Notes: generated by a model not told the origin, from the sequence alone. Counted from the stretch's first letter, positions 1 to 7,368 are shown. The stretch: DNA of 8,182 bases from Gammaproteobacteria bacterium (GCA_030593785.1 JAUVGM010000088.1:1-8182); one strand, 5' to 3'. Translations and numbers: made by a program.

Positions 1-2
1 AT

Positions 3-1877
3 GTTGAAGGTTTATTAGCAGAAATAGGTTTATTGGCTGAAGATGCAAGTCTTTATGATGTATCAAATATTAACTTGTTACATCATGTCAATGCGGCTTT
101 AAGAGCGCATGTCTTATATCAAATCGATGTGGATTACATTATTGCTGATAATGAAATCGTTATTGTTGATGAATTTACTGGTCGTACTATGCTCGGGCGT
201 CGCTGGTCCGATGGTTTACATCAAGCCGTTGAAGCAAAAGAAGGTGTGACGATTCAACAGGAAAACCAAACTCTGGCAGCCATTACTTTCCAGAATTATT
301 TCCGTTTGTATGAAAAACTATCCGGTATGACGGGTACTGCAGATACTGAAGCGTATGAGTTCCAGCAAATTTATGGTTTAGAGGTAGTCGTTATTCCAAC
401 TCATCGTACTATGGTGCGGGATGATAGGATTGATCAGGTCTTCCTGACAATGCATGAGAAGTACAATGCCATTATTGAAGATATTATGGATTGTAAAAAA
501 CGTGGTCAGCCAGTATTGGTTGGTACATCGTCCATTGAAGTTTCAGAATATCTTGCGGGTTTATTGAAAAAAGCGAAAATTAAACATGAAGTTTTAAATG
601 CTAAACAACATGAGCGTGAAGCAGAAATTGTCGCACAAGCGGGGCAGCCTGAAGCAATAACAATAGCGACCAACATGGCAGGTCGTGGTACAGATATTGT
701 ACTGGGCGGTAACTTTGATGCCGAGATTGCTGCTTTAGGAAACCCGGATGAAGCAACCATTGCTAAACATAAAGTTGCATGGCAAGAACGTCATAATCAG
801 GTTGTTGAGGCAGGTGGATTACATATTGTCGGCACAGAGAGAAATGAATCGCGTCGTGTAGATAATCAATTAAGAGGGCGTGCAGGTCGTCAGGGTGACA
901 AAGGTTCTTCACATTTTTATTTGTCCTTAGAAGATAATTTAATGCGTATTTTTGCTTCTGAACGTGTTGCTGGATTGATGCAACGTTTAGGCATGGAAGA
1001 AGGTGAAGCAATAGAGCATCCATGGGTAAGTAAAGCCATTGAAAATGCGCAACGCAAGGTAGAAGGCCATAACTTTGATATGCGTAAGCAATTACTTGAA
1101 TATGATGATGTTGCTAACGATCAACGTAAAGTTATATATACACAGCGTAATGAACTTATGATGCTGGATGATATATCCGACAGTATTGAGGCAATCCGTT
1201 TTGATGTTGTTAACGATATTATTAATGCTTATGTACCACCTCAAAGTATTGAGGAGCAATGGGATCTACCTGGTCTTGAAGAAGCGATTGAAGGAGACTT
1301 TGGTGTCGAGTGTGAAGTCCGTACCTGGTTGAAAGAAGATTCATCCTTACATGAAGAACCCTTACGTGAAAAAATTCTTGATAGAATTGACGAATCTTAC
1401 AAAGATAAAGAAAAAGAATTTGGCACTGAGATGATACGCCAGATTGAAAAACATGTGATGTTACAAGTGCTTGATACACAATGGAAAGAGCATTTGGCAA
1501 TGATGGATCAACTTCGTCAAGGTATTCATTTACGCGGTTATGCACAGAAAAATCCGAAACAGGAATACAAGCGTGAATCATTTGAAATGTTTACAGAAAT
1601 GCTGGAACGCATTAAACATGAAGTTGTTACAGTATTAAATCGAGTTCAGGTTCGAAATGATGAAGAGCTGGAAGCAATAGATGCACAACGACGACAAAGT
1701 AGTGGTGATATTGAATATCAACATGAAGATGCTTCAGCCATGAGTGGTGGGGATGCAAGCGAAACTGAAGAAGAGCATACACCTTTCGTTCGAGATGGAA
1801 AAAAAGTAGGACGAAACGAACCTTGCCCATGTGGTTCAGGAAAAAAATATAAACAGTGTCACGGTAAACTTAGCTAA
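3..1877 (+). CDS. secA: Preprotein translocase ATPase SecA, C-terminal part (5' end outside window)
   Basis: SecA is the cytoplasmic ATPase that drives unfolded preproteins through SecYEG. The open frame continues to the left edge of the window, so this is a partial gene: 624 residues from the first complete codon at position 3, compared with about 900 in the family. Roughly the first 300 residues, including Walker A, are missing because of the window edge, not a deletion. Counting from position 3, visible landmarks are the end of the preprotein cross-linking domain and return to NBD1 (IVDEFTGRTMLGRRWSDGLH, about 46-65), the helicase motif NMAGRGTDI (224-232), the arginine-finger motif QLRGRAGRQGD (from 289), the helical scaffold and wing with LLEYDDVANDQR and GIHLRGYAQK, an acidic low-complexity linker, and the terminal zinc site CPCGSGKKYKQCH (608-620) that binds SecB and lipids. 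The TTG at 33 is an internal leucine, not the start. No damage is seen. Confidence 0.98.
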   Translation, partial: VEGLLAEIGLLAEDASLYDVSNINLLHHVNAALRAHVLYQIDVDYIIADNEIVIVDEFTGRTMLGRRWSDGLHQAVEAKEGVTIQQENQTLAAITFQNYFRLYEKLSGMTGTADTEAYEFQQIYGLEVVVIPTHRTMVRDDRIDQVFLTMHEKYNAIIEDIMDCKKRGQPVLVGTSSIEVSEYLAGLLKKAKIKHEVLNAKQHEREAEIVAQAGQPEAITIATNMAGRGTDIVLGGNFDAEIAALGNPDEATIAKHKVAWQERHNQVVEAGGLHIVGTERNESRRVDNQLRGRAGRQGDKGSSHFYLSLEDNLMRIFASERVAGLMQRLGMEEGEAIEHPWVSKAIENAQRKVEGHNFDMRKQLLEYDDVANDQRKVIYTQRNELMMLDDISDSIEAIRFDVVNDIINAYVPPQSIEEQWDLPGLEEAIEGDFGVECEVRTWLKEDSSLHEEPLREKILDRIDESYKDKEKEFGTEMIRQIEKHVMLQVLDTQWKEHLAMMDQLRQGIHLRGYAQKNPKQEYKRESFEMFTEMLERIKHEVVTVLNRVQVRNDEELEAIDAQRRQSSGDIEYQHEDASAMSGGDASETEEEHTPFVRDGKKVGRNEPCPCGSGKKYKQCHGKLS

Positions 1878-1886
1878 TCGTGATGC

Positions 1887-1904
1887 TCTGATTAGTTAAT
1901 CAGA
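1887..1904. repeat. Short perfect inverted repeat between secA and argJ
   Basis: TCTGATTA at 1887-1894 is the exact reverse complement of TAATCAGA at 1897-1904, with 2 bases between. The arms are AT-rich and no T-run follows, so it is not a convincing intrinsic terminator. It could be a weak hairpin or a small operator-like dyad just before the argJ ribosome binding site; function is not shown by the sequence. Confidence 0.3.
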
Positions 1905-1916
1905 TTACGAAAGGTT

Positions 1917-1922
1917 AGGTGA
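1917..1922 (+). promoter_or_regulatory. Ribosome binding site that fixes the argJ start
   Basis: AGGTGA is fully complementary to the 16S anti-Shine-Dalgarno core and lies 5 bases before the ATG at 1928. A longer in-frame reading could begin with GTG at 1919, but that codon is inside this ribosome binding site, so the ATG is much more likely. This is the only clear Shine-Dalgarno sequence in front of a gene in the window. Confidence 0.7.
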
Positions 1923-1927
1923 ACAAA

Positions 1928-3142
1928 ATGGCAACAGAAAAAAATATTGAATTTGAACAATTTCCAGTTGCGGGCATACGGTTAGGTATTGCCTGCGCTG
2001 GAATTAAAAAAGAAAATCACAAAGATCTTGTTCTTTTTGAGCTCGCCGAAGGAACGCAGACAGCTGCAGTCTTTACGCAGAATGCATTTTGTGCCGCGCC
2101 AGTTACTATATCTAAAAAACATCTATTAGAATCTACTCCTAAGTATTTGCTCATCAATACGGGTAACGCGAATGCAGGTACGGGTGAACAGGGACTTACT
2201 GATTCGTTGGCCTGTTGCGAATTTGTGGCCAGCGTTACCAATGTAAAAGTTTCAGAAGTACTTCCATTTTCAACAGGTGTGATTGGCGAATACTTACCTA
2301 TGAATAAGTTTCTACCTGCAATCAAAGCCGCGTATGAAAATTTATCAGAATATAATTGGGAGAATGCTGCGAGTGGAATTTTAACAACCGATACAGTTGC
2401 TAAAGCCTACACACGGTCAGTTACGATTCATAATAAGAATATTACTGTCAGCGGCATTGCTAAGGGCTCAGGTATGATTCGGCCTGATATGGCTACTATG
2501 CTGGCATACATTGCAACAGATGCAAAAATTCATAAATCAGTATTACAGAATTGCTTACTTGAAGCAGTGAATAATTCCTTTAATCGGATCACTGTTGATG
2601 GTGATACCTCTACAAATGATTCTGCCATTTTAATGGCAACGGGCCAGTCTGGTATTGAGTTAAAAGAAAATTCTGCTGAGCTTGTTATGTTTCAGAAAGC
2701 ATTGACGGATATATGTGAAGAATTAGCAAAGGAAATGATTCGTGATGGTGAAGGAGCAACTAAACTTATCACTTTAGCTGTTACTGGTTGTAGTAGTGAA
2801 AAGGAAGCGAAAGATGTTGCTTATACCGTTGCACATTCACCGTTAGTAAAAACGGCTTTCTTTGCCAGTGATCCAAACTGGGGTCGGATTTTGGCTGCTG
2901 TTGGACGTGCTGGAGTGGAAGACTTCGACCTTTCTAAAGTGAATATTGCGCTCGATGATGTCAATATTGTTCGCAATGGTGAAAAATCCTCAGATTACAC
3001 TGAAGAAAGAGGGCAGGCAGTTATGGATAAAAGTGATATCACCATTTATATTGATTTAGGTCGGGGCGATAAAGATATTAAAGTATGGACATGTGATTTT
3101 TCATATGACTATGTACGGATTAATGCTGAATACCGGACTTAG
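1928..3142 (+). CDS. argJ: Glutamate N-acetyltransferase / ornithine acetyltransferase ArgJ
   Basis: ArgJ moves the acetyl group from N-acetylornithine to glutamate, giving ornithine and N-acetylglutamate in the cyclic arginine pathway; some members also use acetyl-CoA to start the pathway. The protein has 404 residues, the normal family length, and aligns from the N-terminal AVFTQNAFCAAPV region to the terminal YDYVRINAEYRT. The self-cleavage site is intact: in KGSGMIRPDMATML the bond before Thr190 is cut to give alpha and beta chains, and that threonine becomes the catalytic nucleophile. The family motifs NTGNANAGTG, FSTGVIGE, NSFNRITVDGDTSTND and DPNWGRILAAVGRAG are present. The ATG is chosen over an upstream GTG because a good ribosome binding site ends 5 bases before it. 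It starts 50 bases after secA. One-step acetyl donors and the bifunctional type cannot be told apart by eye. Confidence 0.97.
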   Translation: MATEKNIEFEQFPVAGIRLGIACAGIKKENHKDLVLFELAEGTQTAAVFTQNAFCAAPVTISKKHLLESTPKYLLINTGNANAGTGEQGLTDSLACCEFVASVTNVKVSEVLPFSTGVIGEYLPMNKFLPAIKAAYENLSEYNWENAASGILTTDTVAKAYTRSVTIHNKNITVSGIAKGSGMIRPDMATMLAYIATDAKIHKSVLQNCLLEAVNNSFNRITVDGDTSTNDSAILMATGQSGIELKENSAELVMFQKALTDICEELAKEMIRDGEGATKLITLAVTGCSSEKEAKDVAYTVAHSPLVKTAFFASDPNWGRILAAVGRAGVEDFDLSKVNIALDDVNIVRNGEKSSDYTEERGQAVMDKSDITIYIDLGRGDKDIKVWTCDFSYDYVRINAEYRT

Positions 3143-3210
3143 CTTTTTTTCGTAACATAGTAAACGTTGACTAAATCACCTTAAATTTAATCACCAGAAT
3201 AATTCAAATT

Positions 3211-4170
3211 ATGTCATCAAAACATATTGTTCATGTTGCGGTTGCCGTTATTAAAAACCAGCATGAACAATTTCTCATTGCAAAGCGTTCTGAAAATGCT
3301 CATCAAGGAGGTTTATGGGAGTTTCCAGGTGGGAAGCTTGAGGATGATGAATCGGTTTTAGAAGCCTTAAAACGAGAGTTATTTGAAGAACTTGGCATAA
3401 CATTAATTCAGGCTACTCCTCTTATACAAATACCGTATGATTATGGTGATAAATCAGTGTTATTAGATGTATGGTGCGTCGATGAATTTACAGGAAGTGC
3501 TTTTGGTAAAGAAGGACAAGAAATTTTATGGGTAAATGAAAGTGATTTTTCTACATATGATTTTCCTGCTGCAAATATGCCTATCATTACAGCAATTCAG
3601 TTACCTGATAAATATATGATTACGGGTGATTTTAAAACTGAAAAAGAATTGTTATTAAAAATTCAATCTGGCTTGGATAAAAACATTAAACTTATTCAGT
3701 TCCGTGCATACGATTTACCAGAAGACGTTTATTTTAATTATGCTAAAAAAATCCATATTTTGTGTAAAAAGGAAAGTGCACAGTTAATATTGAATACCTC
3801 GGTTAAAAAATATAAAAAACATAAAGCTTATGATTTTAGCAACGGTTTACATTTGAATTCTAAAGAAATGAAATCATTTTCATCAGTAGAATGGAATGAA
3901 GATATCTTGATTTCCACATCAACGCATAATTATGAAGAATTGTTACTGGCTAAAAAAATGTATATTGATTTTGTTTTATTGTCTCCGGTGAATAAAACAG
4001 ATTCACATCCAAATTCAATTACATTAGGTTGGGAAAAGTTCAAGCAGTTAACTGAAAAAGCAACTATTCCTGTATATGCGTTAGGTGGCATGACAACAAA
4101 TGATATTAAAAATGCAAAAATTAATGGTGCTCAGGGTATTGCTGCTATTGGTGAGTTTTGGAATGTTTAA
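3211..4170 (+). CDS. mutT: Nudix hydrolase (MutT type) fused to a ThiE-like domain
   Basis: The 319-residue protein has two parts. Residues 1 to about 130 are a MutT-like Nudix hydrolase with a perfect Nudix box (G at 41, E at 47, then RELFEELGI ending at 63), matching GX5EX7REUXEEXGU, preceded by GGLWEFPGG. MutT removes pyrophosphate from 8-oxo-dGTP and so prevents A:T to C:G transversions. Residues about 133-319 resemble thiamin phosphate synthase/TenI (LIQFRAYDL, LILNTS, GLHLNS, FVLLSPV, PVYALGGMTTNDI, GIAAIGEFW). E. coli MutT, about 129 residues, lacks this domain, while many other gammaproteobacteria carry the fusion. Synthase residues are degenerate (Thr-Ser where Asp follows Asn195, Ala after Arg165), so it is probably not a working thiamin enzyme. 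The position after secA matches E. coli secA-mutT. The ATG at 3211 fits the Nudix N-terminus but has no obvious Shine-Dalgarno sequence. Confidence 0.93.
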   Translation: MSSKHIVHVAVAVIKNQHEQFLIAKRSENAHQGGLWEFPGGKLEDDESVLEALKRELFEELGITLIQATPLIQIPYDYGDKSVLLDVWCVDEFTGSAFGKEGQEILWVNESDFSTYDFPAANMPIITAIQLPDKYMITGDFKTEKELLLKIQSGLDKNIKLIQFRAYDLPEDVYFNYAKKIHILCKKESAQLILNTSVKKYKKHKAYDFSNGLHLNSKEMKSFSSVEWNEDILISTSTHNYEELLLAKKMYIDFVLLSPVNKTDSHPNSITLGWEKFKQLTEKATIPVYALGGMTTNDIKNAKINGAQGIAAIGEFWNV

Positions 4171-4172
4171 AT

Positions 4173-4652
4173 ATGATATCTAAAAATAAAATAATGGTAA
4201 TACTCTTCTTTTCGTTAATTATATTGATAATAGTCACACAAAATTTAAGATGGAAAGAAACAGATAGAGAACTAACAGTCGTTAAAATATTATCTGAGAA
4301 TTGTAAGCCTCAAAAAAAAGTATGTAATGTAGAGCTTAGCGGCTTAAACATTAGGATATTATTTGATGAGGATGTTTTTTATTTAAAACCATTTAATGTC
4401 ACTGTATGGACTGAAGGTAATGCTGCAGTTAAATCAGTTCATATTGATTTTAAGATGAAAAATATGAATATGGGTGTAAATCGATTTTTATTAACTGAAG
4501 TAGGTAATAAAAAACAGAGTTGGCAGGGAAAAGCACTATTACCCATTTGTGTTACTGGACGTGCAGATTGGTTTTCGGAGTTAGAAATCGTTATAGGTAA
4601 GAAAAAGTATATACTCACCTTTCCTTTAATAGTGAAACAAGCAACTAGTTAG
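4173..4652 (+). CDS. Uncharacterised membrane-anchored protein, possible YtkA/FixH-like fold
   Basis: I do not recognise a named family. From ATG 4173 the protein has 159 residues: a short basic N-terminus, one hydrophobic segment (about residues 7-22), then a soluble domain probably outside the cytoplasm, so a signal anchor is likely. The soluble part looks beta-rich and includes Cys44 and Cys51, VTVWTEG (76-82), a Met-rich stretch KMKNMNMG (94-101), WQGKALLPIC with Cys126, and ADWFSELEI. The order of a Met-containing strand, a W-G-alternating strand, and a final G-x-x-x-W strand recalls YtkA/FixH-like domains, but this is only an impression. It starts 2 bases after the mutT-thiE stop, which suggests translational coupling; a TTG at 4158 would overlap that gene and is less likely, and ATG 4194 is also possible. 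Its last 4 bases overlap the 3' end of yacG on the other strand. Confidence 0.8.
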   Translation: MISKNKIMVILFFSLIILIIVTQNLRWKETDRELTVVKILSENCKPQKKVCNVELSGLNIRILFDEDVFYLKPFNVTVWTEGNAAVKSVHIDFKMKNMNMGVNRFLLTEVGNKKQSWQGKALLPICVTGRADWFSELEIVIGKKKYILTFPLIVKQATS

Positions 4653-4852
4653 AATTTATAAGTTTCATCATCTGATAAGAAATGAAGCTCTTCGGTAGAA
4701 GGTAATGGTTCTGCTGGTATTGCATGTTTTTCACTTGCCCATTCACCTAAATCAATCAAGCGACAACGATCGCTACAAAAAGGTCTAAACTTTGACTTTT
4801 CTGACCATTCGACTTGTTTTTGACATGTTGGGCATTTGACTACTTTACTCAT
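4649..4852 (-). CDS. yacG: DNA gyrase inhibitor YacG, zinc-binding
   Basis: YacG is a small zinc protein that in E. coli binds the GyrB C-terminal region and blocks gyrase from binding DNA. The 67-residue product carries the family's four-cysteine site, CPTC (7-10) and CSDRC (26-30), with 15 residues between the pairs, followed by the signature RLIDLGEWASEKH and an acidic tail. The start is ATG at 4852 because it yields the usual MSxxVxCPTC N-terminus and forms an ATGA overlap (4849-4852) with the zapD stop; an ATG four codons upstream at 4864 would add an untypical MLCF. No Shine-Dalgarno sequence is visible, so translation probably depends on coupling to zapD. The gene order coaE-zapD-yacG is the same as in E. 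coli. Confidence 0.95.
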   Translation of the reverse strand: MSKVVKCPTCQKQVEWSEKSKFRPFCSDRCRLIDLGEWASEKHAIPAEPLPSTEELHFLSDDETYKF

Positions 4853-5616
4853 AAAGCACAACAAGTAAGTTGAAAGTTAAGATCATCTGAAGACTGTATA
4901 GGACGTTTGCCATCTTGTTGCAGCATAAAGCGAATTGAAAAACGTTGTTTACCTGCGCTAATTTCAGGGAAATATTCTGAATCGTTATTCAAGCCTACCC
5001 GAATAAGCTGTACAGGAGCATTACTATCAATATTTTGTTGGTAAAAACCTTTTTCAGCCGTCACGTTTTTTGGTGAACTGCTTTCGCGAGTGATATCTAA
5101 AATTAAACTAATTGGATGAGATATAATTTCCAGTTTTTCTAACCAGTCTTCCAATTTTTCGATACGGTATTCAGGTGGTTGCTGTAACCAGTAGTGTAAA
5201 TAAGGGATATCAAAATCGCATGTTCCACCAATGATACTACTGCGCTGTCTTAAGCTATTTAATAATTCATGCTCACGAATATTTTGTCCTAACTGACCTT
5301 CAAAATTAAGTATATTTTGCTGAGATGTTTCAATCTGTTTAAGAATATTATTAAGTTGTTCTTTGTCAACGCCAGGTAGATCTGATAATGCAGATAGTGT
5401 TTTTTCCTGTCGCTCCAGTTCTTTTAATAATTCTGTTTTGAGATCATTGCGAGTTAAAATATCAAGAATAGAGGTAATACTAGTCAAGGTCGATCGACTA
5501 TCCCAAATTGAATAACCTCGTAATGTATAGGCTGCTTGCTTAAATAAATGTTCAAGACGAAGAAAACTACGCATTCTTTCATTTAAAGGCTGTTCGTAAA
5601 ATATCGTGTCGCTCAT
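4849..5616 (-). CDS. zapD: Cell division protein ZapD
   Basis: ZapD (formerly YacF) is a cytoplasmic FtsZ-binding protein that cross-links FtsZ filaments and stabilises the Z ring. At 255 residues it is close to E. coli ZapD (247) and aligns along its whole length: FYEQPLNERMRSFLRLEHLF at the start, LLKELERQ and LPGVD in the first helical region, RQRSSIIGGTCDFDIPYLHYWL in the middle, then GFYQQN, a beta-rich part with YFPEISAGKQRFSIRFM, and LNFQLTCCAL at the end. The ATG at 5616 gives the family N-terminus; no clear Shine-Dalgarno sequence precedes it. It lies 81 bases after coaE and its TGA stop overlaps the yacG ATG. No defects are seen. Confidence 0.96.
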   Translation of the reverse strand: MSDTIFYEQPLNERMRSFLRLEHLFKQAAYTLRGYSIWDSRSTLTSITSILDILTRNDLKTELLKELERQEKTLSALSDLPGVDKEQLNNILKQIETSQQNILNFEGQLGQNIREHELLNSLRQRSSIIGGTCDFDIPYLHYWLQQPPEYRIEKLEDWLEKLEIISHPISLILDITRESSSPKNVTAEKGFYQQNIDSNAPVQLIRVGLNNDSEYFPEISAGKQRFSIRFMLQQDGKRPIQSSDDLNFQLTCCAL

Positions 5617-5645
5617 AATTATATCTGTGTATTAATAATAAAGTG

Positions 5646-5674
5646 ATTTTGAGCGAGTTAATGAAAATTAGCAA
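5646..5674 (-). promoter_or_regulatory. Weak candidate sigma-70 promoter for zapD-yacG
   Basis: On the minus strand TTGCTA (5674-5669) and CAAAAT (5651-5646) are separated by 17 bases, each matching 4 of 6 consensus positions. It lies in the 81-base gap between coaE and zapD and would give a leader of about 25 bases. Such matches are common in AT-rich sequence, so this is only a candidate; zapD may simply be transcribed from upstream. Confidence 0.2.
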
Positions 5675-5697
5675 CTATTTGATCTATAATGATGTGT

Positions 5698-6309
5698 TTA
5701 GCTTGCGAGTTCAAGATATTTTTTGTGTAGTTGGTTAACTTTGTTATGTAGAGAATCTAAATTATCTGTATTTAAAATAATATCATCTGCCGCATCAATT
5801 CGAACTTGACGTGAAACCTGGGTTTTCATTATTTCATTTATCTGTAGAGCACTACTATTATCACGTTTTATAGTGCGTTTTATTTGAAGTTCTTCTTCTA
5901 CGTCAACCACGAGAATTCGATCAAATACAATTGGTTTGTTCCTGGTTATATTTTCCAAAAGAAGAGGGACGACAACAATGCAGTAAGGCAACATCTTTTG
6001 TGTTAATAATGAAACTTGAGATTTAACTTCAGTCCAAATAAGCGGATGGAGAATATTTTCAAGTTGTAAACGTTTTTTTTCAGAGGCAAATATAAGTTCG
6101 CGCAAAATTTGTCGATCTATATTTTTGTTTTTATCTACTATATCTTCACCAAATGTTTTAATGATTTCAATATATCCTGGTTTTCCTTGTTCGACTATTT
6201 TCCTGGCAATAATATCGGTATCAATAATGGGAATATTTTTAGATTTGAATAGTTCTGAAACAGTGGTTTTTCCACTACCAATTCCACCTGTTAAAGCAAT
6301 AACTAGCAT
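5698..6309 (-). CDS. coaE: Dephospho-CoA kinase CoaE
   Basis: CoaE phosphorylates the 3' hydroxyl of dephospho-CoA with ATP, the last step of coenzyme A synthesis, in the cytoplasm. The product has 203 residues (E. coli 206). It starts with the P-loop LTGGIGSGKT (7-15 region, Lys14), followed by IDTDIIAR with the conserved acidic residue Asp32, LHPLIW (87-92), VVPLLLEN (113-120), VVDVEEELQIKRTIKRD of the lid region, and a terminal LHKKYLELAS. ATG 6309 is chosen because it puts the P-loop at the usual position 7-8; an in-frame ATG at 6348 would add 13 untypical residues and would start inside the inverted repeat at 6331-6415. No Shine-Dalgarno sequence is evident. It follows pilD after a wide 168-base gap; pilBCD-coaE order is common in gammaproteobacteria with type IV pili. 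Confidence 0.97.
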   Translation of the reverse strand: MLVIALTGGIGSGKTTVSELFKSKNIPIIDTDIIARKIVEQGKPGYIEIIKTFGEDIVDKNKNIDRQILRELIFASEKKRLQLENILHPLIWTEVKSQVSLLTQKMLPYCIVVVPLLLENITRNKPIVFDRILVVDVEEELQIKRTIKRDNSSALQINEIMKTQVSRQVRIDAADDIILNTDNLDSLHNKVNQLHKKYLELAS

Positions 6310-6330
6310 ACTTGAATCTATAAACTTATA

Positions 6331-6415
6331 GTCATTGCGAAGGAACAAGGTGACTGCGGCAATCTCATGCTGGATAGCACTTTTCTTGAGATTGCTTCGC
6401 TATGCTCGCAATGAC
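6331..6415. repeat. Imperfect inverted repeat with GTCATTGCGA ends, in the coaE leader
   Basis: An 85-base palindromic element occupies half of the pilD-coaE gap. The outer arms are GTCATTGCGA (6331-6340) and its exact complement TCGCAATGAC (6406-6415). The inner arms are GCAATCTC (6359-6366) and GAGATTGC (6388-6395), also exact complements, around a 21-base loop. Between outer and inner arms the left side has 18 bases and the right side 10, which do not pair well. From general knowledge, elements of the form GTCATTGCGA...GCAATCTC...GAGATTGC...CGCAATGAC are dispersed in many copies in various bacterial genomes, probably as non-autonomous or REP/MITE-like repeats. No target duplication is clear. 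It ends 21 bases before the coaE start, so it would sit in the leader of any pilD-coaE transcript and could form a hairpin there. Confidence 0.85.
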
Positions 6416-6477
6416 AGGGATAGATGTATTTAAATATCATGTATAAATCTTCATGTAGAAAGTATTCTCCTGGCTAG

Positions 6478-7368
6478 TTAACTAATCCAGTTTAAGTAGG
6501 TTTGATTGATTTCATTACCCCAGAGTAAGGCAATCCAACCGGCAATGGCCAGGTAGGGACCAAATGGAATAGGAATTTCACGTTGATGTTTTTTAAATAA
6601 AATAAGTGAGATACCTATTATTGAACCAACGAGAGAAGACAGAATGATGATAAGAGGCAAATATTGCCAACCCATCCATGCACCAAGTAAGGCAAGTAAC
6701 TTAAAATCACCAAACCCCATTCCTTCTTTTTTAGTGATGAGTTTAAATAATTGATAAACACTCCATAGTGAGAGGTATCCAGCTGCTGCTCCAATTATGG
6801 CAGATTCAATATCTGTAAAAGTGTTATTTAGGTTAAGAATTAAACCTAACCATAAAAAGGGTAATACAATTTGATCGGGTAAATATTGAGTATCGTAATC
6901 AATCATTGCAAGTGATATTAGCGCCCAGGAAAGTAATATTGCAGAGAAGCCCGCAAGTGAAAAGCCAAACTGCCAGGCACACAATGCCGCCATACTTGCA
7001 CTGAGTAATTCAATAAAAGGATAACGAAAAGAAATTGGAGTTTTGCAGTTGGAGCATTTTGCTTTAAGCAGAATATAACTGATGACAGGAATATTTTCCC
7101 AAGCTCGAATTTGATGACCACAACTTGGGCATGTTGAATCAGGTTTAACCAGGTTAAAGGGTTCTTCAGGTTCTTTACTGATATCAAGCTGGATTTTAGC
7201 ATTGTAATTTTCTTCTAGATAATTACAACAGTCTTTACGCCATTCCCGTTTAAATATAACGGGCAAGCGATAAATAACTACATTAAGAAAACTGCCAACA
7301 AGCAAACCAAGAACAAAAATGGTAGAAACAAAAAATGTAATATCTTGTTTGAGAAGTTCTATAAGCAT
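6478..7368 (-). CDS. pilD: Type IV prepilin leader peptidase / N-methyltransferase PilD
   Basis: PilD is an inner-membrane aspartyl protease that cuts the leader of type IV prepilins and type II secretion pseudopilins and methylates the new N-terminal residue. The 296-residue product has a first membrane segment ending in GSFLNVVIYRLP (25-36), a cytoplasmic loop with the zinc site C80-x2-C83 and C105-x2-C108, and then several membrane segments. The catalytic aspartates are visible as Asp157 in MIDYDTQYLPD and Asp221 in GMGFGDFKLLALLGAWMGW, the family GxGDxK-type motif. Because the cysteine loop is present, the bifunctional form (peptidase plus methylase) is likely. The ATG at 7368 gives the usual N-terminus, with no visible Shine-Dalgarno sequence. 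The gene follows pilC on the same strand after 189 bases, which is unusually wide for this gene pair, and precedes coaE. Confidence 0.97.
   Translation of the reverse strand: MLIELLKQDITFFVSTIFVLGLLVGSFLNVVIYRLPVIFKREWRKDCCNYLEENYNAKIQLDISKEPEEPFNLVKPDSTCPSCGHQIRAWENIPVISYILLKAKCSNCKTPISFRYPFIELLSASMAALCAWQFGFSLAGFSAILLSWALISLAMIDYDTQYLPDQIVLPFLWLGLILNLNNTFTDIESAIIGAAAGYLSLWSVYQLFKLITKKEGMGFGDFKLLALLGAWMGWQYLPLIIILSSLVGSIIGISLILFKKHQREIPIPFGPYLAIAGWIALLWGNEINQTYLNWIS

Noticed and set aside
763..1581. Minus-strand reading frames inside secA
   Set aside because: They lie opposite well-conserved SecA coding sequence and show no domain of their own.
3116..3151. Possible intrinsic terminator at the end of argJ, with a run of seven T after the stop
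   Set aside because: The only hairpin (CGG...CCG with a bulged A and ATT/AAT) is weak, lies inside the coding end, and is about 8 bases from the T-run, too far for a standard terminator.
3167..3202. TTGACT before the mutT fusion as a -35 element
   Set aside because: No acceptable -10 sequence lies 16-18 bases downstream; candidates sit at about 9 or 22 bases.
6125..6331. Plus-strand frame opposite coaE
   Set aside because: It is antisense to the conserved P-loop and neighbouring part of CoaE and has no recognisable features.
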